Made by a program: the position numbers and the translations under genes
DNA from: Calonectria ilicicola
Lineage: Eukaryota > Ascomycota > Sordariomycetes > Hypocreales > Nectriaceae
Reading direction: 5' to 3'
DNA: 64,000 nt
Assembly: GCA_020809705.1 (NCBI GenBank)
Contig: CP085828.1
Coordinates: forward strand, 558,001 to 622,000
Notes under the pieces: generated by a model
What the model was told of the DNA's origin: nothing
The model's input: only the letters and a program-made list of their open reading frames with translations
Database searches by the model: none
In this document: piece after piece, positions 1-11,558 of the stretch
Position numbering within the stretch: position 1 is the first letter of the stretch
Layout of the letters: every line of letters begins with the position of its first letter

Positions 1-78
1 AGGCGCCCGCAATTCAACCTCACCGTCAATGGCATAAAAGCAGTCGCATTCACTACGTCAAGAGGGAGCCAATCCTCT

Positions 79-87
79 TACTCCGTA
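79..87. repeat. TACTCCGTA 9-mer copy
   Basis: One of five exact copies of TACTCCGTA or its reverse complement TACGGAGTA in the window. The others are at 14884-14892, 17938-17946, 24311-24319 and 42860-42868. All five lie outside coding exons. This copy is just upstream of the first gene's start codon. Function unknown. Confidence 0.6.
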
Positions 88-95
88 ACTCCAAA

Positions 96-1359
96 ATGGC
101 ATGTTCTCTAACAACATGGCTCCATTCCAAATACATGCACATAAGAGCGAACCAAACAATCCCGACTCTCCCCCAGAACCGGCCCCGTCCCATCACCCCG
201 CAAGCCTCAAGTGACGATGACCGCTTTCACAAAAATACAATCCCGAATAACGGCCTGTTTTTTGGGAAGTTGCCTGCTGAGCTCCGGTATAGAATTCTAG
301 TCGAAGCCTTTGGGAATCAAGTAATCCACATGGATCTCTTCTTCGATCACCCTCCCCAATACATCATCGATGCCACTGATGTGAAATCGCCGCTGCCAGC
401 CCTGCCGATACACTGCGGGCTCAACGTGAAGTTGTTTTCGTCTCGACAAGAATCGCGCCTGGTCGTTGACGCCAAACAACCGAAAAAATGGAGATGGCGG
501 AGCTCCGTCTGCCACCGAGATACTCCCGATGCGGAGACGCGACCCCCGGGTCATAGAGTTCAACCGGCCCAGGACAAATGCCGCTTTGGCGGCACAAAAT
601 GGGTTCATTGCGAGTGCTGGCCCGGCATCTGGCCCGGACACTGCTTCATTGGCATCATCGGATGGCTGCTCACCTGTCGCCAGGCGTAGGCTACCCAACA
701 TGTGCTAAATCAACTGGCCGTTGGCTAATAAGCGTAGATACGTCGAGGGACTTCACGTGCTCTATTCGGCAAACACTATCAACACTGCAAGTCGCCAGAT
801 GGTTATGAATCTGCCCCGTTTGATCGTTCCCCAAAGATTACAACTGATAAGTTCTATCGAGATATTGTGGGATTTTGAACCATTTCTCCCACGGGGCAAA
901 ACACCAGCTTTCGGACCCCTTTCTGACCGTAAAGCATTCCAAGAATTCTTAGACCTCGTCCCGACCGCGTTTCCGAGACTGCAATCATTGTACATTTCAT
1001 TGCAAGGGAAGCTAGGCAACTATGATGCAAGCCCAGAACCAGAGCCCTTTCTTGATCCTGAAACTGCAATTATGGCGCCAGTCGACAAGATGGTGAGAAA
1101 ACTCGGGCCTCAGGTCCAGTCCGTGTCGATTGCAATTCCCGCCAGCCTTTACTGTTATTATCGCAAGCGCGCGCAGAGGCGAGGCTGGAAAGTTCAGCAA
1201 AGGCGCTTGGGCGGTCACATAGAGAGACACTGGAGGCCATTGACAGACTGCGAATTTCGTTCGGGTTATTGGGTGCCTCTGGGTCAGAAGGACTTGCCAA
1301 GAATGGCTTTGCTTGCTATGGGGGAACGAGAGGACGTCTACGTCGACGAGGAGGACTAA
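96..1359 (+). CDS. DUF7730-like fungal hypothetical protein (2 exons)
   Basis: Exons 96-685 and 738-1359 are joined over a 52 bp intron (686-737; GTAGGC donor, GCTAAT branch, GCGTAG acceptor). The join restores the run LLTCRQAYVEGLHVLYS and gives 403 aa. An LPAELRYRIL segment near residue 56 is the usual opening of fungal F-box-like/DUF7730 proteins. It is followed by a Cys- and Trp-rich middle part (CRFGG, WVHCECW, GHCFIGIIGWLLTCRQAY) that I associate with the DUF7730 family. The C-terminus is acidic (DVYVDEED). The ATG at 96 is used because it is the first in this frame. Function is unknown; such proteins are numerous in filamentous ascomycetes. No signal peptide or membrane segment is evident. 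Confidence 0.72.
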
Positions 1360-1941
1360 GTGGGCTCTGGATTCTGCTTGCGAATTTTTCACATGATAAT
1401 AATTCCATCACTCTGCCTTCACAGCCTCCCGGGAATTGGGATAAGGCTACGGGGATTTTGAACGGCTTCACCCATGGTACCAGCCGGGCTGTTACGAGAG
1501 GCGGCAGTTGAATGGCCAAAGTCCCAAAATATTTGGCGCCAACCCCCATGCAACGCAAGCCCCAGACTAGGACCGCTAGCTCCAGGGAGCTTGGATCTGT
1601 GGCGATGCTCTGGCTGACTCCACTGACTCGCAGGACAGGGTGTTAACCGCGTTGGACCGCGAGCTGTATCGTGCCGGTTTTCCATGGTTGCTCAGCTTGG
1701 CGGTTACGCCTCCATCGCCAAGAGCATTCCCGCCACGACGCGGCATCTTTTGGCCAAATTTTTACATTGCTCCCCTTCCGAGTCCCGACTCACCGTAACA
1801 GCCTCGCCCTTGTCCTGTCACCTGTTTTCGGCGTGAAATCACCCCGCCCCCCAACCTGGACAGCCTGAATTGCCCCTCCTCACGTCATCTTCCCTTGAAC
1901 ATCTGCCTCAGCCCTACCGTTTATACTCGCATCCTTCAGCC
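1360..1941. other. intergenic, upstream of phospholipase C
   Basis: About 580 bp between the DUF7730-like gene and phospholipase C. The reading frame of the phospholipase is open upstream to about 1870 but holds no ATG before 1942, so this is treated as promoter and 5' leader. Pyrimidine-rich stretches lie just before the start. Nothing else recognised. Confidence 0.5.
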
Positions 1942-3696
1942 ATGGCAGAATTCGCAGAACTCACAGAGCGCCTGGGGAACCTAAACCCCTTCTCCAAAAG
2001 CCGGCGACGCATGGAGAATGAGGATTTGGGCGGAATGATTGACAATGCCACGGTTGCTGGTGGTGGCCGCACCGTGCCTACCACGACAGATCTCAGAGTC
2101 AGCCATGCGCTACGATCGCTCATGGTCGACAAAGGCATCCTGTCGGAACTTGATGCTGGGCTCGAAGAGGGAGCCGCGCCCACACGAGCGCTTCTCGCCC
2201 TCCTTGGTAAACCTCACATCCAGGTCCCAGAGGAGCTCCTTGACCGATCGTATCCCTTACCCGAGTATTTTATCAGCTCCAGTCACAACACATACTTGAT
2301 GGCCCACCAGCTCTACGGCGAATCCAACGCGCTAGCTTATACTCTAGCCCTTGACAATGGCGCACGATGCGTCGAGATTGACGCTTGGGATAATGCCGAC
2401 GACATTATGGAGCCCAAGGTTACCCACGGCTACACCCTGGTCTCCAACATCTCCTTCCGCTCTGTCTGCGAGGCCATTTGCGATGTAGTCGACAGAGAGG
2501 CTGCGGTGGCCGCCGCCTCCACGTTTCGCCCAGCACCCATCCTGCTCTCACTAGAGAATCACTGTGGCCCAGAGGGTCAGCTGCGACTAGTGCAAATCAT
2601 GAACGAAGTCTGGGGCGATCGACTACTCAGCAGGCCCGTGAGGGAACACGGCCATAGAGAACAAGCTGGTCTAGCGGAGAACCATGTATCTCTCGCAGAG
2701 TTGGGATCCAAAATTTCAGTCATGGTTGAGTATCATATTCCTGGTGAAGTACAGCATGGCGATGCTGCTTCCGACAAAACGGATACCAGCGATGATGAGG
2801 ACGAAGAGACAAAGAGGGCCCGCCAGGAGTACAAGGAGAGGAAGCAGCAGGCGTGCGGGCCCATCATCCCCGAGCTGGCAGATCTAGGAGTCTATGCCCA
2901 GTCTGTCAAACCCAGCGACGACTCATGGTACACGGCACAACTCATCAACGGCCCTCATAACCATTTGATCAACGTTTCTGAGACAGGCGTCAGTGGTCTA
3001 ATCTCGGAACACCGCGAATCTATTTCAAGGCACAATGCTCACCATCTCATGCGCGTATTCCCCAAGGGGACGCGCATTAATTCTGACAATCTGAAGCCTG
3101 TGCCTTTCTGGGGTATTGGTGCTCAAGTCTGTGCTCTGAACATGCAAAACTTTGGCACCAGCAACCAGCTCAACGAGGCTCTCTTCAGCGGCACCGATGG
3201 CTACATCTTGAAGCCCGCAGCTTTGCGCGCGGGCGGTAGCGGGAACCTCAACACTGGCAGAAAGAAGAGGCTCACACTCCACGTCGCGGGAGCCACTGCC
3301 ATCCCCCTGCATGAAGATGCAGAGTCCGACGGCATCAGGCCGTACTTGACCTGCACCATGTACCACCCCGATGATCTGTCCGGCGAACCACCGAAGCGCA
3401 AGACTTCTCCCTACAGGCAACACAGGCTGGGCTTCTTGCATCGCGGAGAGAACCCACCCCCGACAGATCCCATTTGGGACGAGACGCTGGAGTGGGAGTA
3501 CGACGAGAATGAGTTGGTATTTGTCAGGATGCTTATAAAGAGTGACGAGAGCTGGTCCAAGAACCCCATGTTTGCTGTTGCGGCGGTGCGTCTGTTGTAT
3601 GTTGTGCCAGGGTGGAGCTTCATCAGGATGTTGGACATGCAAGGCCATCAAACCCGATGCAGTATTCTGGTACGCTTTGAGATTGAGGATATTTGA
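1942..3696 (+). CDS. phosphoinositide-specific phospholipase C
   Basis: Single exon, 584 aa from the ATG at 1942. It should hydrolyse PtdIns(4,5)P2 to IP3 and diacylglycerol at membranes. The X domain (about residues 106-250) has both catalytic histidines in context: SSSHNTYLM (His115) and VTHGYTL (His162). It also carries ARCVEIDAWD and ILLSLENHCG. An acidic insert (TSDDEDEETKRA) separates X from the Y domain (about 325-440: RINSDNLKPVPFWGIGAQ, GYILKP). A C2-like domain fills the C-terminus (about 445-580). There is no PH domain and no obvious EF-hand, so this resembles the short fungal isoforms rather than full-length Plc1. The second motif has HGYTL where metazoan enzymes have HGHTL. Confidence 0.93.
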   Translation: MAEFAELTERLGNLNPFSKSRRRMENEDLGGMIDNATVAGGGRTVPTTTDLRVSHALRSLMVDKGILSELDAGLEEGAAPTRALLALLGKPHIQVPEELLDRSYPLPEYFISSSHNTYLMAHQLYGESNALAYTLALDNGARCVEIDAWDNADDIMEPKVTHGYTLVSNISFRSVCEAICDVVDREAAVAAASTFRPAPILLSLENHCGPEGQLRLVQIMNEVWGDRLLSRPVREHGHREQAGLAENHVSLAELGSKISVMVEYHIPGEVQHGDAASDKTDTSDDEDEETKRARQEYKERKQQACGPIIPELADLGVYAQSVKPSDDSWYTAQLINGPHNHLINVSETGVSGLISEHRESISRHNAHHLMRVFPKGTRINSDNLKPVPFWGIGAQVCALNMQNFGTSNQLNEALFSGTDGYILKPAALRAGGSGNLNTGRKKRLTLHVAGATAIPLHEDAESDGIRPYLTCTMYHPDDLSGEPPKRKTSPYRQHRLGFLHRGENPPPTDPIWDETLEWEYDENELVFVRMLIKSDESWSKNPMFAVAAVRLLYVVPGWSFIRMLDMQGHQTRCSILVRFEIEDI

Positions 3697-3992
3697 GCAT
3701 GTTTGTGATGATTGATGATTTGTGAATTCTTGACGCGGTTACTCTCATGCATGGCACATATTTTTTTTTTCTGTTTTCCTTTTTAGTCTCCAGTTTTCAT
3801 TCCCACAAACGATGCTGCACTTAATGAAGTCGTTTTCGTATCATATCTGGCCCAGTGCGCCTATTCTTAAATGTCATCATTTTCAAGTCGTTTTATATTC
3901 AACAGACCTTGCTCTAAAAAAAAAAAATCTGAAATATTCTGTACATCCAATACAAAATAGAAAACGTCCATTCACGGGCCGGTACAGAGCCC

Positions 3993-4749
3993 TCAGCGAC
4001 GATACCACATTCGAGTGACCTTTGTGTTCCTCATCTTCCTCTGCAACATGAAGACGCCGTACATGAGCGCCTCGGGGGTCGGCGGGCACCCGGGCACGTA
4101 CACGTCAACGGGCAGGATGCGGTCTACGCCTCGTACCACACTGTAGCTGTAGTGATAGTACCCGCCTCCATTGGCGCAGCTCCCCATGCTAATCACCCAT
4201 CTGGGCTCTGGCATTTGATCGTAGCACTGCCGGACGGCAGGTGCCATTTTGTTGGTCACGGTTCCGGCGACAATCATAATGTCTGACTGTCGAGGCGAGG
4301 CTCGGAAAATAATGCCCAGTCTGTCCTGGTCGTAGCGGGGCATGGATACGTGCATCATCTCAACACCGCAGCATGCCAATCCAAAGGTCAGCGGCCAGAA
4401 GGAGCCTTGCCGGGCCCAAGCGACGACCTGGTCGAGTTTGGTGCTGTGGAGGAGTTAGCCTAAGAGTGTTTGGATCCAATACAAGGTCTCGTACAGGACA
4501 TATCCCAAAGCTCCATTCTTCTCATGGTGGTCGAGTGCAAGTTCCTTCCTGGGAGGCTTTAGAATGGATGTGGAAGAATTTCTTCGTGTATAGTTGGGAT
4601 GAGCAATGAGGGATGTACAAGGAGCCGCCGTCCGGCATGCCGGGACAGTTGGGACAACTAGAGTGTCGTGTAAGTATCAATTGCAAAAGGCCCCGATGGA
4701 CTGATCAAGACTTACCCCGGGCCAGTCTGCTAGCAATCTTGCCACTCAT
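3993..4749 (-). CDS. NDUFS7: NADH:ubiquinone oxidoreductase 20 kDa (PSST/NDUFS7) subunit
   Basis: Three exons on the minus strand: 4749-4716, 4657-4495 and 4443-3993, with introns of 58 and 51 bp; 215 aa. It carries Fe-S cluster N2 at the quinone end of the mitochondrial complex I peripheral arm. The core matches the family closely: [65 protein letters not shown]. All four cluster cysteines (CC, GSC, PGC) are present. The first two exons supply a basic, Ser/Thr-rich presequence ([16 protein letters not shown]), as expected for mitochondrial import, then a [18 protein letters not shown] linker typical of the fungal subunit. Oddities: ACCGVEMMH where ACCAVEMMH is usual and VVRGVD where VVRGCD is usual, so it may be a divergent paralogue. 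Confidence 0.9.
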
Positions 4750-6359
4750 GCTTCCTTTCTTTGGATCTGTAAATGCCGATTCCACCACTGACAAGACATG
4801 ATGAAAGTCGGCATGTACGGGGAAACAAATATATACGTCGGGTTCATGACAGCTCCCGAGGAGGCCACGTGATGACGCCTTTCGGGGAAAAGAGACCAAT
4901 CAATTGCAACGAATTCCAAATTGAACAAATAGCCCCCTGCGTCGTACACACTTTATTGTCGACGTAGTGATAAGAGCCGTGTAAATCACGGAGCAATCGG
5001 GGGCAGTGTTGGTACCTGTTCGGAGAATAGCCCTCTCTGAGTCGGCTTAAAACCCACGATGGTGGACCAATGCCCGTCTGCTGTGTCCCACAGATGGCTC
5101 GCTAGCATGAATTAGCTCAGGTGTGGTTGGCCCAGCCCCGCCGGGCCGACAGATCCACCACCACCGAGCAGGTAGGCCAGCCTACCCTGAATAATCGAAA
5201 GATTTTCTTGATGCTCCAAAAGGAGGCAGTCGATACGGAAATTTCAAGTTGTATAAATTGGACTTATCATTAAAAATTCTTTTTCTTTTACCCATTTCGA
5301 CAGCTCGAATTTGTTCGCGTTGATCGCTGTCTGATATTGCTGACGGAGAACATGATTTAGCTTCGATGCCGCTTCCTAATCCAGGAATTAGTTACCGGGG
5401 AACTAACAGGACTAGACACGCTAGGTCAAGCCTAATCAGTGGAGAGCCTCAGCTGTAGAAGTATGACAACGCTCAGATTTTTTGTCATTGCTTCTAGTTT
5501 AGTACCTTGTGCACCACTGAGTTTCTCCTGCAATTTTGATGCCGCAATTCTTCCTGTTGACAAATACAAATGCCTCGAAGACAGAGAAGCTACCCAACAT
5601 CCATGTTTTCAGCATATCCGGTTTACCAGTCCTGCATTTGACGAAGCAGAGAACGCGAGCGACGGAAAACGTGGCACACAATGGCATAATGGAGGCAAAA
5701 AGATAAATAAGATAAGAATGATACCAGACTAAATAAAGTAAACTTAGATTATGGTATTATCTATATTAAAATAACATTCTTCACTGATGGATTGGAAGAG
5801 AGATTTGCATCGTTGTGCCATGTCTTCGTATTCCATCAAGCGTGCCTGGGGAATGAATCCAAAGGCTCTCATCTCAAATGCTTCAAGGCAGAAAAGTTTT
5901 TGCTACTCAAGTGACGACTATAACGCAGGAATAGCAAACATTCCTTGTTCAGGTCCAGTGTAGTCAACTTTTCATGTCAAGAATAGGGATCTTCATCCCG
6001 CACCAGGTTGGGTTTGCAGTGTCCCTCGTCGACGCGTCGAGGCTCATGCCTTATATTCAAGCGTGCAGGGGATTGAATTTATGACAAGATATCGACCCTA
6101 ATTCTAGTGAGATGTTTTACTTCCATTCCATCCGTTATATTACGGTCAACGGTGCATTTTATGTGCAATATGCGCCCGCCAATTTTAGACTTTCGTGTCA
6201 AGTGTAGCGGTCGCACGCGCCACACAAGCCCCTTCAATTCGTGTGCCTCGGAACCCGGGCGCCCCATAGAACATCCCCCATTAAACCAGCGTAAGCCCAT
6301 CTGGGCCATCGGCAAAAAACCCACACTGTCGATGCAGCAGTAGCATAGCATAGCAGAGC
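4750..6359. other. intergenic region between divergent genes
   Basis: About 1.6 kb between NDUFS7 (minus) and the transcription factor (plus). A 97-codon ORF at 5439-5732 starts with a hydrophobic stretch (MTTLRFFVIASSLV) but has no recognisable domain and runs into AT-rich sequence, so I do not call it a gene. Otherwise nothing recognised. Confidence 0.4.
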
Positions 6360-8448
6360 ATGTCTTGCTCACCAAAGAATACCGCCGGGTCTCGGCTGAA
6401 GTGCTCGACCTGCGAGAAGACGTACTCGAGAGTCAGCCATCTTCGCCGCCATGAGGCCACTCGTTGGGCACCCTTGCTTCTCCCCCCGGGCAATTGGTGC
6501 ATTTACTAATGGGAGACAGACAACAATCTTCGTCAAATCACATGCCCAGCTTGCTCCAAGAGCTTTACAAGAATGTACACTAGCCCCCCACTGCATCTAT
6601 CCTGTTGATTTCCTTTTTTGGTTACTGATTTAATCCTACGCAGAGACACTGCTCGTCGGCACATGCGGAGCTGTGTTGATGACGACACTAAGATCAACCT
6701 CCCTATTGCAAAGCGAGGCAGGAAACCAAAGTCCTGTGACAGGTGTTCTCAGAACAAGCTCTCATGTAGCCTGGAGACGCCATGTTCTCGATGCCAGTCT
6801 GCTGGTGTCCCTTGCTCGTACATGCGAGTTGACGCCCGCGCAGCCTCTGCAGCCTCATCAGGTGCCCCAGCCAAGACAGAGTTCCCCTGGCTGCTGAGCA
6901 TGACCAATCCTGATGCCATGGGTACATCGGATACAATTAGCAGGGAGCTGATTAAAAATGACCTGGGCGACGACTTTTGGAAAGCCCCGCCTCCACCAGT
7001 CGCCACTCGGCCTTGGTCCGTCCCTATGCCCTACGATGATTTCACTTGGGGTCCGGCGTGGTTGATGGACTTTGAATTCGACTTGGATCCTCAAGACTTT
7101 GGAAACCAGAATACCGTTGATCTTTCCTCTCTTAAGCCAGGAATATTGGACTCCCGGATGGAAGAGATAATTAGTACTCTCGCCCAAGCCCGTGAACAGG
7201 TCAGGCAATCCGACGCAACTATCGACGAGTTTGACAACAGGCTTGCACGCAGCGTCTTTACGATACAAAACCTAGAGCACTACCTATGGGTTTACATACG
7301 TGGCGTCCATCCTTACCACCCCATTCTTCATCTTCCGACATTTAACTGTGAGACGGCCACGCTGCCGCTCCTGCTTGCAGTTTTTCTATTTGGCTCCTTA
7401 TTCTCCGCCCCCACAGATGATGCTATATCCGCTCGAACTTTTTATCGTGACGCTGAAGAATACATTTTTAATCATCCTGCCTTTCTCAAAACACTTAAAG
7501 AGGGTTACGACGCCAAATTAACAACGGAGTCCATTGAGGTCCTCCAGGCAGCTTTGAGCATACAGATTGTGCAAAATAGCAGGAATGATACTGCCAGCCG
7601 CCGGCGCATCAGAGTAGAGCGATATCCTGCTCTCAACGCGGCCGTTCGGTTTTCAGGCGCTCTTGGCGCAAAGCACGACAGAGACATTTCAGAGTACACT
7701 GCCGAGACCTGGGATCAATTCATCCAACAAGAGCTTAAAGTTCGGTCAGTTTGAGATTTCCTTCTGCAGTGTTTGTCGCCTGCAAGCTAATGAACGCGAA
7801 TACAGCTTGGGACATTGGACACAGCTCAACAACAACTTCATGATTGGGTGCTTTGTGGCCCACGCACAGATCTACATGTGTGAAATGGCCGGCGACCTAC
7901 CTAGTCGAGTAGATTTATTCGAGGCAGACACGGCAGAAGCTTTCGCTCAATTAGTATCGCTGGAGCCCGCCGGTCAACGGATGCCATCCTTATCAAAGTC
8001 TGTATCTATCCTTCTGCAGGACTCATGGCCTGGGCCACAAGACGAAACATACAAGCGAGCAACGCTGGAGGATCTAGGACTTATCATTAGCGGCAAGTAA
8101 CAATCTGGAACATCTTCTTAAGCTTGGCCGAGCTGACATTTACTAGCCATCGGGACCGAAATCACAGTGGCGCGAACCAACTGCCTTTTTCCTTTAACAT
8201 GCAGAGGCCTTTTGCGTGCATGCATGAGATGGAGAATGATATGGGACATGAAGAAGAAGGACAACAGTGCGATGGAGTTTCCTGGCTTTACAAAGTACTC
8301 CATGGAGATGTGGTGGCTTTGCGTGATTGTCACCAAAGTGGACCAAGTGGGAGACACGTCGACCGAATACATGACTAGTGTTGGGTTGGATTCGTTTGAC
8401 GGTATAAATACGTTTTTAAAGAAGTATAGTGATCCGTCAAGTGTATGA
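6360..8448 (+). CDS. C2H2/C2HC + Zn2Cys6 fungal transcription factor
   Basis: Five exons: 6360-6462, 6520-6574, 6644-7744, 7806-8092 and 8147-8448; 615 aa, closing in frame. A nuclear DNA-binding regulator with two tandem zinc fingers split by introns: residues 15-35 (CSTCEKTYSRVSHLRRHEATH, C2H2 spacing C-x2-C-x12-H-x3-H) and 43-63 (C2HC ending RRHMRSC). A Zn2Cys6 cluster follows at 84-110 (SCDRCSQNKLSC, CSRCQSAGVPC). The rest is a fungal-specific transcription factor domain, with YIRGVHPYHPILHLPTF and a C-terminal ISAIGTEITVARTNCLFPL. The last intron (8093-8146) has a GC donor (GCAAGT); ignoring it truncates the protein at a TAA at 8100. C2H2+Zn2Cys6 fusions are a known fungal class; the targets are unknown. 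Confidence 0.85.
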
Positions 8449-9955
8449 TGAGTCTTGGATTAGCATTGCTTGGGGTCTTGGCAAGTAAAAGATGGGCCAC
8501 CTTATACTCGATTCTGGTAGGGTTCTCTTCAAAGCCTTAATGTATATTATTCCTTCCCACTCTAATTTAGAATCTTATGTAAGATAAATAGTTGAGCTGT
8601 ATGTCTTGGTGTTTATTATAACGCAGAAAGACATCAATTCTAAAAGTACAGACAGAATTCTACCTAGCCGCAAATATGACATGGAGCAAGTCAGGAGGTG
8701 GGGTCATTCCGTTTTGGCACATCACCCTAAAACGGCAGGGGATTTCTCGCAGAGTCGATCCTGCGATTACTGACTATGCTTAATGAGGATGGGATGAACA
8801 TTGCGACATCTTCCGCGCTCGCCCGCGGCGAACAACCTCTCCTCAAATGATTCATTTTTCAAGCCCGCAAAAGCCTAAATGTTCCGAATTCGGCCTCTAG
8901 TTATTCATGCAGATTTAAAAGGATTTTATGCATGCAATTATTAGTAAAAAGAATTATGTTGATCTTGCAGCAGTGCACGAAAATGATATAGCGTGATCTG
9001 ACAACCAGGGGAGAAACAAGGGGAGGGGCCCAACCAAGCTTATCCACATAACCCTAGTAACTGGGGGTCCAGGACCTGGCAGGTGATGTGGCGGGAATGT
9101 TTCTTCCACTGTCTAACAGGGCTGAGGTGGCTTCAAACATGACTTGCAACATGGTATACCCATCGTACTTTGTGGACAGGTTGATCTGGATAAGATGTCG
9201 TGTAGAATCCATGCATCAGATGAGATGCGGGATTGAGGGGGCGACGGGTAGATGTTCCGCCCCTGAGTTCTAGCAGGTTCCAGCAGGTCTACCTACATGT
9301 GCCTGGACCCTAGTTTTTTCCCCTCCTACTGGTTCAGGTCATGATGATGGCGCATGCAACTCATTCGCCTTGCGTGCGCGAAAACGATAGCTCAGCATGT
9401 CTCATCTTTTGCCGCCACGAACAGACCATCGGGTTGAGTTTCTGGTTTGTGAGGCCATGATTGGCGATGGAAGATATATAACCCCTTTGCGATGCAGCCG
9501 TTGTAAGCTCTGGTGCAACCTACCATTGGCTCTTGTGCTCTTGTTCCTCGAACCGGGCCGGTGGCTAATGCAGGATGCTCGGGTATTCTGATGCAGCTTC
9601 ATGGCCAATTGCAAAGTTGAGCCAAGGTTACAGTTGATTGATCCCCCCTAACTTGACGAAGAATGACTCAATGATGGGATGTTTTGACAGCGGTTTACGC
9701 TAATAGAACGGATAGAACCCGATCATGGCTTGAAGCAGGCCCTGTCTCCTGTCTCGCTTAACAGCTACCTTTGCCGCTTTCCACATAGCGCTGACCCCAC
9801 CCGTGACATGATGCGACGACGACATCTCGTCATGAAGTACATGTAAAAGACGCTTTGCTTTTGAGACGAGCTCCGACGTGGCCTTTTCGTAAAAGTTGTT
9901 GAGTTTTTTTTTTTTTTTTCTTTTTCGTCCGTTTTTTTTCTTTCCTGCAAGGAAC
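8449..9955. other. intergenic region
   Basis: About 1.5 kb after the transcription factor. No supported gene. It contains a TATATAA-like stretch near 9475 and a T-tract near 9905-9919. ORFs here are short, low in recognisable motifs and treated as chance. Confidence 0.4.
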
Positions 9956-10768
9956 ATGGTTCCAAAGTCTGTCTTCATCACCCGGCTGTGGGGCGGGTGG
10001 AATCGGGGGACAGACAGCACTGGCCCCAGGGGAATGCGGCCATTGAGTCTTTGCAACAGGCCGTTCAGCCGGCCAGATTGACTCTGCGCTTGCTTGCAGC
10101 GCTGGGGGATGGAGACGCTGGTTCTGGTTTTGGGCCTCACGTTCGACGGACTCAACTCAATTGAGGCGGCGGTGAAGGGCCTCGTTGGCATTAACACGGG
10201 CGGGACGCTTGACGTTCTCGTCGACATGCGGGTGTTATCCACATGAAGCCTTTTTGCCGACACGCCCGTGGCCGAGGTGCGCCGCCTGTTCGACGTCGAC
10301 CTCTTTTATCGTCTGGGTCGTCCATCTCGCAGGCGTTCCTGCCGCTGCTGCTCGAGGGCCAAGGACCTGGTGGCAAACACGAACAGTATCAAGCCCGGCC
10401 TATGCCCGCTCTTCTTTGGCGGCTTACAGCGCCTCCAGCGCCTCCAGAGCTGCTCTCGAAGGCTCTCATCCATACAATGAGGCGCGAGCTGAGGCCACTT
10501 CGGCGTGCGCGTCGTCACGCTCAAGACAGGAAGCGTCCGCAGCACGCTGTTTGACCACGACGAACAAATCACAGTTCTAGACTCCAGCGTCTATGCGCCG
10601 CTGAGCGCATGGGTCGCCGAGCGAGGGCACCTGAAGGGGGCGAGCTTTGTCAGCGCAGACACTTTGGCCAAGGCAATTGCCAGCGATCTGCTTGTCGAAG
10701 GCGTTAGGCCCGTCATCTGGAGAGGTGGCCTCGCATTACTGGCCTGCCCGTTGAGTTGGTTGGGATGA
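9956..10768 (+). pseudogene. short-chain dehydrogenase (Ayr1-like) pseudogene
   Basis: A degenerate short-chain dehydrogenase/reductase, spread over all three plus-strand frames. Ordered fragments: MVPKSVFIT (cofactor-fold start, about 9956), METLVLVLGLTFDGLNSIEA and TGGTLDVLVDM up to a TGA at about 10243, FADTPVAEVRRLFDVDLF (about 10253), QAFLPLLLEGQG, NTNSIKPGLCPLFFGG, AYSASSASRAALEGS (remnant of the YSASKAAL active-site motif), HTMRRELRPL, then GVRVVTLKTGSVRSTLFD through VRPVIWRGGLALL, open to 10768. This order matches NADPH-dependent 1-acyl-dihydroxyacetone-phosphate-reductase-like SDRs. At least four frame changes and one stop make function very unlikely. The sequence remains GC-rich, so the decay is by indels rather than by RIP-style C-to-T change. 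The family assignment rests on motif order. Confidence 0.8.
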
Positions 10769-11558
10769 GATGAGGGACGATGATGGAATGTTGGTTCTGC
10801 CTGGCTGAGCCGGCCGGCATCGCTGCCCAATACTGAGTGACTGGCATGACTAGGACTGTCCCATGATGAAGGAGTACATGCTAGATAGGCTGCAGGGCCA
10901 GCCGGGATAAACCATCATGACTGCTCTCGTTGCCATTACTATTGCCTTTCATGGCCAGTAACCCCTCGCTGACAACCAGCCCGCCGGCTCCCGTCATGGC
11001 GAGGCTGGGCAGTTGCTAGAACATACTCTTGTAGCTGGCCCCCATGGCTGAAACGATAATAGAATGCAGGAGGCGGTCTTGCAGGTGGTTAATGTGAGCT
11101 GAACGAAGCTTGCATTGCGTATCCATCTGATTGGACGCTGTCGTTGGGCGAGCAAGGGAGTTGGGCTAGGGTTGCCGACCCACGTCTCTCAAATAAAGCC
11201 CATGTGCAACGCCTCAGCTGTCATGACACTTCATCCTTCTTTTCGTGCTATAACTAAGGTCCGTACTTTGTTCGGTATATTTTGCCCAATTCACTCCTTT
11301 TTCCTCGTCTGACGCCCGGACGCTACTCGCAACCCGCGAGCGCCGAGTTTGCATCTTCACTCACCATCAACACCACTTAATTACTAGTAGCTGTGAAGCG
11401 GAAAGCTATGCGAAGAGCTTGCTCGGTGCTACACCGGAATTCCATCGCTTGAAACCGTTCATCTCATCGACACGCTCTTTACAGCTTATTGACCCTCGTC
11501 GTTGGCAGTTTACCCGGTTTTCACCACCGTCAACACACCTCGACCCACATCGGCCGCC
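10769..11558. other. intergenic, upstream of dynamin-like gene
   Basis: About 790 bp. The dynamin frame is open back to 11502 but without an earlier ATG than 11559. Nothing else recognised. Confidence 0.4.

Noticed and set aside
3025..3651. Minus-strand ORF of 208 codons inside phospholipase C
   Set aside because: Complementary-strand shadow of the conserved Y and C2 domains.
9700..10263. Minus-strand ORF of 187 codons with a poly-Lys run
   Set aside because: The Lys run is the antisense of a T-tract, and the ORF overlaps the opposite-strand SDR pseudogene.
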